Source of the DNA: DATHXC01 sp041662005
Lineage (GTDB): Bacteria > Pseudomonadota > Gammaproteobacteria > Burkholderiales > Methylophilaceae
NCBI GenBank assembly: GCA_041662005.1
Contig: JBAZTJ010000112.1
Span: 1 to 8,631, forward strand
Reading direction: 5' to 3'
Length of the DNA: 8,631 nucleotides
The position numbers and the translations under genes were made by a program. The notes below the pieces were generated by a model that saw only the letters and a list, made by a program, of their open reading frames with translations, did not search any database and was not told the DNA's origin. Below, one piece after another: positions 1 to 6,562 of the stretch (position 1 is its first letter; each line of letters begins with the position of its first letter).

Positions 1-1551
1 ACCCAGTTGCATTAGATAAGCCTTAGCATCTTCGGCATGAATAAAACCCGCGTCGCGCATTTCTTTACCAGTACGTTCTACCTGCACTAGCAATATCGGG
101 CGTATGTAACGATTATTTTCCGCATGCAGCTGATCTGCTTCGCGCTGCAAATCATCCACCTTAGCCATGCTGGTAGCCAGACAGCTTTGCCAATCCTGCC
201 AGGCACGCACATCCACATTGATAGGAAGCTTGATCATCTCTGCTTCATCCAGGTCGGTGCCGCGAACATCCACCAGAATATTCGAGCCGCTGCCTTTATC
301 TGAACCTATTCTGGGTGTGGCCGATAGTTCCAGCAAAAAGCTTGGGTTAAAGCCATCCAGCGTGCGCAAGGCGTTTTCGGTATAAGCATGGTGGCCTTCG
401 TCCATCACGATCATCGGTCGCACCAATCGCAGCACATTGCCCAGCGAACTTTTGACGATACTGCCCTTGGTTTTGCGCGCCATTTCGTCGCTCATCCCAT
501 AAGGTGCATATACGTCCAGATTAGGCAATTGCTGCAATAGATTCCAATTAGCCTCAATGTCATCCTCACGTGGCGTAAACCCCAGCACATTGCCACGGTC
601 TCTAAATGCTTTGAGTTTTTTCTGCGCTTCATCCTTGCGCGATGCCGATTGCAGCATCAGCAGCATCACACACAAATGTGACTCCACATCCAGTCTGGTT
701 AGTGGAGAATCTTTTTCCAGTATCTTCACGCGCCCAGCCCCTGCCAGATTCAACATCTGGCGGTAAGGATGATCACGGTCACTCAGGGTTTTGAGTGTTT
801 GCTTGTAGATGGCGTCATTCGGCACCACCCATAATACAAGGCCACTATGTTTATTGAGGTAACTGCTGAACACACGACCAACACTAGCGGCAGCCAGTAA
901 GGTCTTACCGCCACCTGTTGGCACTTTCAGGCAGATGTTGGGAATTGCCCTGTCTGCACCATCGAAGCGGCTAGAGTGCGGTTGATTGGCAAAAGCTAAC
1001 GGCAATGCTCTTGCGTCATGCAATGCCTTCCAGGTTTTTTTAGGGAAGTCCGCGGCCTCACGTGCTACATCTTCCATACCTTCCATAGCACGTAGCGCAT
1101 TCACAGCAGCTTCAGAATGCACAACATGTTTTTTCAGCTCAGTTAGATAACGATCTAGCTGGCTCAATACTGTAGTTTGAAATTTCTTGAGTTGTGTACT
1201 ACCAATTTCTTCAATGTCGGCTGAATGGCGACGTGGCTGCCAAAATAATTGGCGATCTCGCTCAATCTCTTCTCTGAACTCCGATTGCCGCACTGTTTTC
1301 CATAAAACCACATCAAGGGTTTGTAATAGCCCCAGATTTGTCAGTCTTTTTTCTAACCGCAGAAAACTGTCTGGATCCATATTTTCTGCATCGATAGCTA
1401 AATCAATATCAGAATTTTGACGATAATCCCCTCTTGCCCTGGATCCGAATATCCAGACCTTGTCTAAATTAGGTGTGCTATCAAATACTGCGGCCAGTTT
1501 CGCGGTAAGGCTTGTAGATAAGCCGGTATCAATCTTTCCCGTTTCACTCAT
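1..1551 (-). CDS. res: MNT nucleotidyltransferase fused to type III restriction Res helicase subunit (3' end beyond window)
   Basis: The reading frame has no stop from the ATG at 1551 to the window edge: 517 residues, C-terminus missing. Residues about 1-105 are a minimal nucleotidyltransferase: G36-S37, ten residues, then D48-x-D50 (GSX10DXD), and a third candidate carboxylate D80 in LDVVLW. Residues about 113-517 are an SF2 helicase core of the type III Res kind: Walker A PTGGGKT 211-217, LVLWVVPND 238-246 (motif Ia region), DEGHH 384-388 (Walker B/DExH), SATP 410-413 (motif III). The second helicase lobe and the PD-(D/E)XK nuclease expected of Res lie outside. Res subunits translocate on DNA and cleave with Mod; MNT domains of HEPN/MNT pairs adenylylate the HEPN toxin. 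The start overlaps the HEPN stop (ATGA). The nearest internal Met codons, M58 and M156, fall inside the MNT and inside the Res N-terminus, so a separate Res start is unlikely. The fusion is seen directly; joint function is inferred. Confidence 0.9.
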   Translation of the reverse strand, partial: MSETGKIDTGLSTSLTAKLAAVFDSTPNLDKVWIFGSRARGDYRQNSDIDLAIDAENMDPDSFLRLEKRLTNLGLLQTLDVVLWKTVRQSEFREEIERDRQLFWQPRRHSADIEEIGSTQLKKFQTTVLSQLDRYLTELKKHVVHSEAAVNALRAMEGMEDVAREAADFPKKTWKALHDARALPLAFANQPHSSRFDGADRAIPNICLKVPTGGGKTLLAAASVGRVFSSYLNKHSGLVLWVVPNDAIYKQTLKTLSDRDHPYRQMLNLAGAGRVKILEKDSPLTRLDVESHLCVMLLMLQSASRKDEAQKKLKAFRDRGNVLGFTPREDDIEANWNLLQQLPNLDVYAPYGMSDEMARKTKGSIVKSSLGNVLRLVRPMIVMDEGHHAYTENALRTLDGFNPSFLLELSATPRIGSDKGSGSNILVDVRGTDLDEAEMIKLPINVDVRAWQDWQSCLATSMAKVDDLQREADQLHAENNRYIRPILLVQVERTGKEMRDAGFIHAEDAKAYLMQLG

Positions 1552-1943
1552 TCTTCTGCTCTACTTTTAAGAACTACCAAAAGCTCTTCAAAGTGGTGTA
1601 TTGCAACTGAGCGAACAAATGCAGCGACTTCGATTGCCATTTCTTCTTTATATGTATGCGATGTCAAGTTCCGCTTTTTACGAATATCAGCCCAGGCATC
1701 ATCTGCTGTAATTAGCCTATTCTTGTAAGCCCTTGGCAACACGGAATAAGCTTCTTCATCTACTTCAGCCCCTCTCGCTAATAACCAGCGATACATGGCT
1801 TTCCAAGCAGTTTCGAAAGTAAATTCGAATCGCTTAATCAGTGCATCCCGAATCAGATCATCTTCAGGCTCAGCCAGCACTTCGTTCAAGCGTGTCAAAG
1901 CTTTCTCATACGCTTTTAATGCAAGTTCAAAACGTCTATCCAT
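1548..1943 (-). CDS. HI0074-family HEPN protein, putative toxin partner of the MNT domain
   Basis: A protein of 131 residues resembling the HI0074 nucleotidyltransferase substrate-binding family, a HEPN-fold group. Recognisable family segments are KRFEFTFETAWKAM (38-50) and RNLTSHTY (91-98). The latter gives R91-x4-H96-x-Y98, an intact RX4HXY motif. In characterised HEPN/MNT toxin-antitoxin pairs the R and H are the RNase site, and the Tyr is adenylylated by the MNT antitoxin. The start shares one base with the mod stop (TAATG), and a strong GGGAGG ribosome site lies 4 nt before it. The 3' end overlaps the MNT-Res start by 4 bp. No signal peptide or membrane segment is seen; the protein is probably a cytosolic helical dimer. 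GC is about 42%, lower than mod and the Res helicase on either side. Some HI0074-type proteins may be non-toxic substrate-binding partners, so toxicity is inferred. Confidence 0.88.
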   Translation of the reverse strand: MDRRFELALKAYEKALTRLNEVLAEPEDDLIRDALIKRFEFTFETAWKAMYRWLLARGAEVDEEAYSVLPRAYKNRLITADDAWADIRKKRNLTSHTYKEEMAIEVAAFVRSVAIHHFEELLVVLKSRAEE

Positions 1944-3874
1944 TAGCCCTCCCGATACAGCGCAAATGGCAACGGAGCATAATCCACGCCATATTCCAGC
2001 AATTGCTTGTTACTCATGTATTTGGCTGGGGCAAATATCAAGTGTTTTTTGCCATCGGCCTTGGCTTTACCCCAGGTGTTTATTTCTTTGGCACGGCTTA
2101 AAGTTAGCGCGGCTTCTGGGGATTTCAAGAAATTCAGGTTTGGCTCGTAGACCAGCCACACATGTGCATCTTCGGCTTCCCCTAAGTAAAACTGCGGTGC
2201 GTTTTTTGGGGCCGGTAATAGCGTGCCGCCAGTTGCAGTGTGAAACAGCCATGCGCCAAGTGCATCAAAGCTGGGCAGGCTTTCACCTGAGAGTAATTTT
2301 TCTATATCCAGCGGCTCGCCCAAGGTGCAATAGGTAAACTCACCGCCCAGGCCGTCCACCATTTGCGAGATTTTCTTTTCACCTTCTACCAATAGCACGC
2401 CGTCTTTAAGTTCTACATTGATTTTATCGAAGCGTTTTTTTATCTTTTGTTTAAGTTCTTGTGAGGGGGATGCTCTATCCCCTTCGCTGGCATTCATTTG
2501 CGCGAGCAAATCCCCTTGCGGAGATGGCGCTTCTGCGAAGCCTTCCTTAGCTTTAATCGCCTCTACTTTTTTCAGCCATTCGTCTGCTTTTTTAAACTGG
2601 GTATAGGTGATTTTTTCGCGCAACAATTCTTCACGCTGTGTGCCCAGCCAGGCATAGCCTTTAATGGCACGGCGCACGCGCTCGGCGGTGAGCTTATCGG
2701 CATAGCCTTCGCCTTCTACCAGGATGAATTTGCGTGTGCCGCCGTCTTTGACATTGGCTTTGAGCACAGCGTGTGCAGTGGTTCCAGAACCTGCAAAGGA
2801 ATCGAGGATGATTCCATCTTTTGGACTTACCTGTTCGATCAAACTTTGAATTAAAGATACTGGTTTAGAGTAAGTAAAAACTACTTCACCAAACATCTCT
2901 TGAAGTAATTTTCCGCCTTCCGAAGTCATACCGCTGTATATGGCTTTAGAGTCACCTTCAGCCGATATATCTGTAAACGGGCGAATCCAAGTTGATATTG
3001 GATTAACTTCTGACTGTAGATTTTTGCGATATCTTTTAACCATTGGGCGAGCATTTGGATTTTCTGGAAAAACAATGCGACCAGCAGCTATTTCTCTTGT
3101 CATAGACTCAGGTATAAACGCCCAAACACGATTTGGATTTGGTAGGTAAGTTTTATTTGTTTTAGGGTCGACTAAATCGTAAAACTGATTTGGCCGCTGG
3201 TCTTTTGTCATGCCAACCGTCAGGTCTCCCAGTGTCCAGTCACCATTCACGTCATTATCTGGATTCGAGTAAGAGCTATAGTTTTTCTCTACGCCAGCAA
3301 ATCCAGTCATTCCGCCTTTTTGATATGCAACAACATATTCATGGTCTGTTGAGACTAGATTTTCCGCCATTGATGATGAGGTTCTTCTGCGCCAAACAAA
3401 GGTAGCAATAAAGTTGTCTGTGCCAAATACTTCATTCATTAGTTCACGCAGATTGTGAATCTCATTGTCATCTATAGAAATGAAAATAACCCCTTCATCA
3501 CTTAGCAACTCTCTCAACAACACCAACCTTGGCCACATCATGCAAAGCCATTTGTCATGGCGCAGCATATCCTCACCATCCACCGGGTTGGTGGATAGCC
3601 ATTCTTTCATGATGGGGCTGTTGACGTTGTCGTTGTAGCACCAGCCTTCGTTGCCTGTGTTGTAGGGCGGGTCGATAAACACTAAATCCACTTTGCCTGC
3701 ATAGCGCGGCAGCAAGGCTTTGAGCGCATGCAGGTTATCGCCATGAATCACCAGGTTGCTCGCCAGGTCGGCCGGGCCTATGCCTTTATCCTGATGCGGA
3801 ATCAGCGGGCGATATGGCACCGTGAGATGGTGGTTATAGACGTACTCTTTACCCTTAAAGACAATTTCTGGCAT
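1943..3874 (-). CDS. mod: Type III restriction-modification DNA adenine methyltransferase (Mod subunit)
   Basis: A complete protein of 643 residues, a usual size for a type III Mod. Mod uses S-adenosylmethionine to methylate adenine N6 in an asymmetric site and supplies DNA recognition to the Mod-Res complex. The catalytic motif DPPY is at 68-71 (FIDPPYNTGNEGW). The SAM-binding motif FAGSG is at 360-364 (ILDSFAGSGTTAHAV). DPPY before FxGxG is the beta-class order typical of type III Mod. The target recognition domain should lie between them, about residues 150-335. This part is only about 40% GC (sampled at 2881-2940, 3001-3060, 3241-3420) against 50-56% at both ends, suggesting recombination. 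A palindrome-rich linker occupies residues 447-472. The ATG at 3874 lacks a clear Shine-Dalgarno; the ATG 26 nt upstream is out of frame. No promoter could be assigned in the about 50 bp between the gyrB terminator and this start. The stop overlaps the HEPN start. Confidence 0.95.
   Translation of the reverse strand: MPEIVFKGKEYVYNHHLTVPYRPLIPHQDKGIGPADLASNLVIHGDNLHALKALLPRYAGKVDLVFIDPPYNTGNEGWCYNDNVNSPIMKEWLSTNPVDGEDMLRHDKWLCMMWPRLVLLRELLSDEGVIFISIDDNEIHNLRELMNEVFGTDNFIATFVWRRRTSSSMAENLVSTDHEYVVAYQKGGMTGFAGVEKNYSSYSNPDNDVNGDWTLGDLTVGMTKDQRPNQFYDLVDPKTNKTYLPNPNRVWAFIPESMTREIAAGRIVFPENPNARPMVKRYRKNLQSEVNPISTWIRPFTDISAEGDSKAIYSGMTSEGGKLLQEMFGEVVFTYSKPVSLIQSLIEQVSPKDGIILDSFAGSGTTAHAVLKANVKDGGTRKFILVEGEGYADKLTAERVRRAIKGYAWLGTQREELLREKITYTQFKKADEWLKKVEAIKAKEGFAEAPSPQGDLLAQMNASEGDRASPSQELKQKIKKRFDKINVELKDGVLLVEGEKKISQMVDGLGGEFTYCTLGEPLDIEKLLSGESLPSFDALGAWLFHTATGGTLLPAPKNAPQFYLGEAEDAHVWLVYEPNLNFLKSPEAALTLSRAKEINTWGKAKADGKKHLIFAPAKYMSNKQLLEYGVDYAPLPFALYREG
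1947..1953 (-). promoter_or_regulatory. Ribosome binding site of the HEPN gene, inside the mod 3' end
   Basis: On the minus strand GGGAGGG precedes CTAATG. The site lies within the last codons of mod and supports the ATG at 1943. It is much stronger than the purine stretch before the MNT-Res start (AGAAG), so the HEPN protein may be translated more efficiently than the fusion. That difference in yield is inferred. Confidence 0.7.
2463..2517. repeat. Clustered palindromes in the mod linker region
   Basis: GAGGGGGAT (2463-2471) pairs with ATCCCCTTC (2477-2485) across a 5-nt loop, with one G-T wobble. ATTTGC (2496-2501) pairs with GCAAAT (2506-2511) around a 4-nt loop. ATCCCCTT occurs at 2477-2484 and again at 2510-2517. 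The stretch encodes a low-complexity linker (EAPSPQGDLLAQMNASEGD and on) between the methyltransferase core and the C-terminal part of Mod. It resembles a REP-like element taken up in frame, but family membership cannot be confirmed from the sequence alone. Confidence 0.5.
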
Positions 3875-3923
3875 GTGATTATTCTATTGTTAGCCTGCAT
3901 TGAATCATGAAGTTAAATGAAAA

Positions 3924-3971
3924 ATGACCATTTTGCACCGTGCCTGAAAATGGTCACCGCAAAATGGTCAT
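3924..3971 (-). terminator. Probable Rho-independent terminator of gyrB with competing hairpins
   Basis: Read on the minus strand, ATGACCATTTTGC (3971 to 3959) and GCAAAATGGTCAT (3936 to 3924) form a perfect 13-bp stem with a 22-nt loop, followed by TTTTCATTT. The site is 63 bp past the gyrB stop, between gyrB and mod. Within the loop a second copy, TGACCATTTT (3956 to 3947), can pair with the same 3' arm through 10 bp and a 12-nt loop, so two hairpins compete. The stem is AT-rich and the U-tract is interrupted, so termination may be partial and some mod transcription may come from gyrB. The rest of the 159-bp spacer holds nothing I can name. Confidence 0.6.
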
Positions 3972-4033
3972 CGGTTTCATCTGAGATGATTTTTGTTTAC
4001 CAGTGTAATTGGCTGTCTCATCTCATTGGCTTG

Positions 4034-6472
4034 TTAAATATCCAGGTTGTTCACACCCAGCGCATTGTTTTCAATAAACGCACGTCTTGGTTCTACCTGG
4101 TCGCCCATCAGGGTGGTGAAAATTTCATCTGCGGCGATGGCATCATCGATCTGTACCTTGAGCAGGCGGCGCACTTGTGGGTCCATGGTGGTTTCCCAAA
4201 GTTGCGACGGGTTCATCTCGCCCAGGCCTTTATAGCGCTGGATGCCGAGGCCGTGTTTGGCTTCTTCCAGTAACCAATCCAGTGCTTCTTTGAAGGTGGC
4301 CACGGTTTGTGATTTCTCACCACGCTTGATGGTTGCGCCTTGGCCCAGCAGGCCTTGCAGCATGACGGAGATGCGGCTGATCTGGCGGTAATCGCCGCTG
4401 CCGAGGAAATCGGCATCGATGACGCAGCACTGCAGGTTGCCGTGCACGTATTTGTTGATTTCAAGACGGTAGGTGGCGGTTTCCGGATTGAAGGCCACGA
4501 TGACTTCGGAGCCGATGGCACCGAGGATGGGGCGTAGCTTGGTGGCGGCGGATTCTGCGCTTGTTTCATCACCAAGGCTGATTTCGCCCAGGTCTTGCAG
4601 GGCGCGCAACACGCTTTCATCGTACAGCGATGCAATGCGGCGGATGACGGCTTCTGTAAGTACCATTTGCTTGGCAATAGCCGCTAATGGCTCGCCGGTG
4701 AGGGTTTCCCCGCCATCTTTGGTTAACAGCTCGGCACCCTTGAGTGCGGATTGCAGCAGGTATTCATCCAACTCGTGCTGGTCTTTCAGGTAGCGTTCAT
4801 CCCTGCCCTGCTTAACCTTGTACAGCGGTGGTTGCGCAATGTAGATATGGCCGCGCTCTACCAGCTCGGTCATCTGGCGGTAGAAGAATGTAAGCAGCAA
4901 GGTGCGGATGTGGGCGCCGTCGACGTCGGCATCCGTCATGATGATAATGCGGTGATAGCGCAGTTTTTCGGCGCTGAAATCGTCTTTACCAATGCCGGTA
5001 CCGAGTGCAGTAATCAGCGTGGCGATTTCTTGCGAGCCCAACAGCTTGTCGAAACGAGCTTTTTCCACGTTAAGAATCTTACCCTTGAGCGGCAGGATAG
5101 CCTGGTTTTTACGATCACGCCCTTGTTTAGCTGAGCCGCCGGCTGAGTCACCCTCGACCAGGTAGATTTCGCACTTGGCGGGATCGCGCTCCTGGCAATC
5201 GGCCAGTTTTCCGGGCAGGCCCATGGTATCCATGGCGCCTTTACGGCGTGTCATTTCACGGGCTTTACGCGCAGCGTCACGGGCACGGGCGGCATCGATA
5301 ATCTTGTTGCAGATGACTTTGGCGTCGATCGGGTTTTCCAGCAGGAACTCAGCCAGCTTGGCTGAGACGACCTCTTGCACCACGGGCTGGACTTCACCGG
5401 AAACCAGTTTATCTTTGGTTTGTGATGAGAACTTGGGCTCGGGCACTTTGACTGACAACACGCACATCAAGCCTTCGCGCATGTCGTCACCGCTGGTTTC
5501 GATCTTGGCTTTTTTGGCCAGCTCGTTCTGCTCGATATAGTTATTGAGCGTACGCGTCATCGCCGTGCGCAGCCCAGTTAAATGGGTACCACCGTCGCGT
5601 TGCGGGATGTTGTTGGTAAAGCATTGCACGGTTTCGCTGTAGGAGTCGTTCCATTGCATGGAGACTTCGATGGTCATGCCATCTTTTTCGCCCATGGCGT
5701 AGAACGGCTTGGGATGCAACACGGTTTTGCTGCGGTTCATGTATTCCACAAAGCCACGCACACCGCCGGAGTAGGCGAAATTTTCGGTTTTTCCATTTGG
5801 GCGCTGGTCTATCAACTCAATCTTGACGCCATTATTGAGGAAAGACAGCTCGCGCAGGCGCTTGGCTAAAATATCAAAGTGAAACTCAATTAAGGCAAAG
5901 GTTTCGATAGAAGGGAAGAAATGCACTTCCGTACCCTTGCGCTCGGTAGTGCCAGTTTCGGCCAATGGCGATACAGGCACACCGCGCTTGAATTCCATTT
6001 GGTACATCTTGCCATTACGGCAGATGCGCAAACGCAACCAGTCAGATAGTGCATTCACCNNNNNNNNNNCAGAAACACCCACACCGTGCAGACCGCCGGA
6101 AACCTTGTAGGAGTTCTGGTCGAATTTTCCGCCAGCGTGCAGTTCTGTCATCACGATTTCAGCCGCGGAGCGCTTAATATCGTTTTTGTCATCCTGCTTG
6201 ATATCCACCGGGATACCACGGCCGTTATCGGCCACGCTAATGGAGTTATCAGGATGGATGATGATTTTGATGTCATCGCAATGCCCAGCCAAGGCTTCGT
6301 CAATCGCGTTATCCACCACCTCGAACACCATGTGGTGCAGGCCGCTACCGTCTGAGGTATCGCCGATATACATACCCGGGCGCTTACGTACTGCGTCCAG
6401 GCCTTCCAGGATAGTAATACTGGATGAATCGTAATCTGAGTTGTTTGGTATTGCTTTGTCTTGCTGGGTCAT
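4034..6472 (-). CDS. gyrB: DNA gyrase subunit B
   Basis: GyrB supplies ATPase and TOPRIM functions to the GyrA2B2 type II topoisomerase, which introduces negative supercoils and relieves stress ahead of forks. The GHKL ATPase is N-terminal: EVVDNAIDEA (51-60), DNGRGIP (82-88), GGLHGVGVS (126-134), and the QTK loop PKFSSQTKDKL (346-356). The TOPRIM domain has EGDSAGG (440-446) and DADVDG (514-519), with E440, D514 and D516 as metal ligands. An insert of roughly 170 residues separates TOPRIM from the tail RYKGLGEMNPSQLW, as in Gram-negative GyrB. The frame gives 812 residues including four unknown ones over the 10-N gap; closing the gap to one base gives 809, near E. coli's 804. The ATG at 6472 has only a weak AAGA upstream but fits the family N-terminus. 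It lies 90 bp after dnaN, and recF is absent between them. Confidence 0.98.
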   Translation of the reverse strand: MTQQDKAIPNNSDYDSSSITILEGLDAVRKRPGMYIGDTSDGSGLHHMVFEVVDNAIDEALAGHCDDIKIIIHPDNSISVADNGRGIPVDIKQDDKNDIKRSAAEIVMTELHAGGKFDQNSYKVSGGLHGVGVSXXXXVNALSDWLRLRICRNGKMYQMEFKRGVPVSPLAETGTTERKGTEVHFFPSIETFALIEFHFDILAKRLRELSFLNNGVKIELIDQRPNGKTENFAYSGGVRGFVEYMNRSKTVLHPKPFYAMGEKDGMTIEVSMQWNDSYSETVQCFTNNIPQRDGGTHLTGLRTAMTRTLNNYIEQNELAKKAKIETSGDDMREGLMCVLSVKVPEPKFSSQTKDKLVSGEVQPVVQEVVSAKLAEFLLENPIDAKVICNKIIDAARARDAARKAREMTRRKGAMDTMGLPGKLADCQERDPAKCEIYLVEGDSAGGSAKQGRDRKNQAILPLKGKILNVEKARFDKLLGSQEIATLITALGTGIGKDDFSAEKLRYHRIIIMTDADVDGAHIRTLLLTFFYRQMTELVERGHIYIAQPPLYKVKQGRDERYLKDQHELDEYLLQSALKGAELLTKDGGETLTGEPLAAIAKQMVLTEAVIRRIASLYDESVLRALQDLGEISLGDETSAESAATKLRPILGAIGSEVIVAFNPETATYRLEINKYVHGNLQCCVIDADFLGSGDYRQISRISVMLQGLLGQGATIKRGEKSQTVATFKEALDWLLEEAKHGLGIQRYKGLGEMNPSQLWETTMDPQVRRLLKVQIDDAIAADEIFTTLMGDQVEPRRAFIENNALGVNNLDI
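6060..6069. other. Assembly gap (10 N) inside gyrB
   Basis: Ten N lie between minus-strand TCTG and GGTGAATGC. The GyrB family reads GVSVVNALS here, and the flanks reproduce it if a single T replaces the ten N. The run is therefore most likely a fixed-length placeholder. Ten versus one base differs by nine, so the frame survives and three false residues are added. Confidence 0.9.
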
Positions 6473-6506
6473 AGTTTTATCTTAAATTGTGTTTATTTTA
6501 AGTTCG

Positions 6507-6522
6507 CGTTTCACGTGAAACA
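6507..6522. promoter_or_regulatory. parS: parS centromere site (ParB binding)
   Basis: CGTTTCACGTGAAACA matches the widely conserved parS 16-mer TGTTTCACGTGAAACA at 15 of 16 positions and contains the complete palindrome GTTTCACGTGAAAC. It is non-coding, in the dnaN-gyrB spacer, and near the putative oriC, where chromosomal parS sites cluster. ParB-CTP clamps load here and ParA segregates the origins. It sits just upstream of gyrB, so ParB spreading could touch gyrB transcription. No second copy was seen in the window. Confidence 0.9.
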
Positions 6523-6562
6523 TTAAGTTAAAAGGTTTACTTGAAAATTTAAAATCTGATGT

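Noticed and set aside
1034..1040. A7 homopolymers in the fusion gene (here) and in mod (2437-2443) as phase-variation switches
   Set aside because: Seven bases is short for slipped-strand switching, both frames are intact, and no longer simple repeats were seen in mod or res.
1795..2337. A 180-codon plus-strand open frame across the HEPN gene and mod end
   Set aside because: It lies antisense to two well-supported coding regions, has no recognisable domain and has low-complexity Ser/Arg-rich content typical of a shadow frame.
3875..3923. A promoter for mod just upstream of its start
   Set aside because: TAGAAT is present near the start, but no -35 hexamer at 16-18 bp spacing was found; a promoter here cannot be supported by eye.
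3977..3990. Plus-strand hairpin TCATC-TGA-GATGA followed by T5
   Set aside because: The stem is only 5 bp, and no plus-strand gene ends here.
4213..4677. A 154-codon minus-strand frame inside gyrB
   Set aside because: It is in a shifted frame of the conserved gyrB sequence and rich in Pro, Ser and Ala, as expected for an out-of-frame reading.
6309..6317. TTATCCACC, an 8/9 DnaA box in gyrB
   Set aside because: It encodes the invariant VVDNAID ATPase motif, so the match follows from protein conservation.
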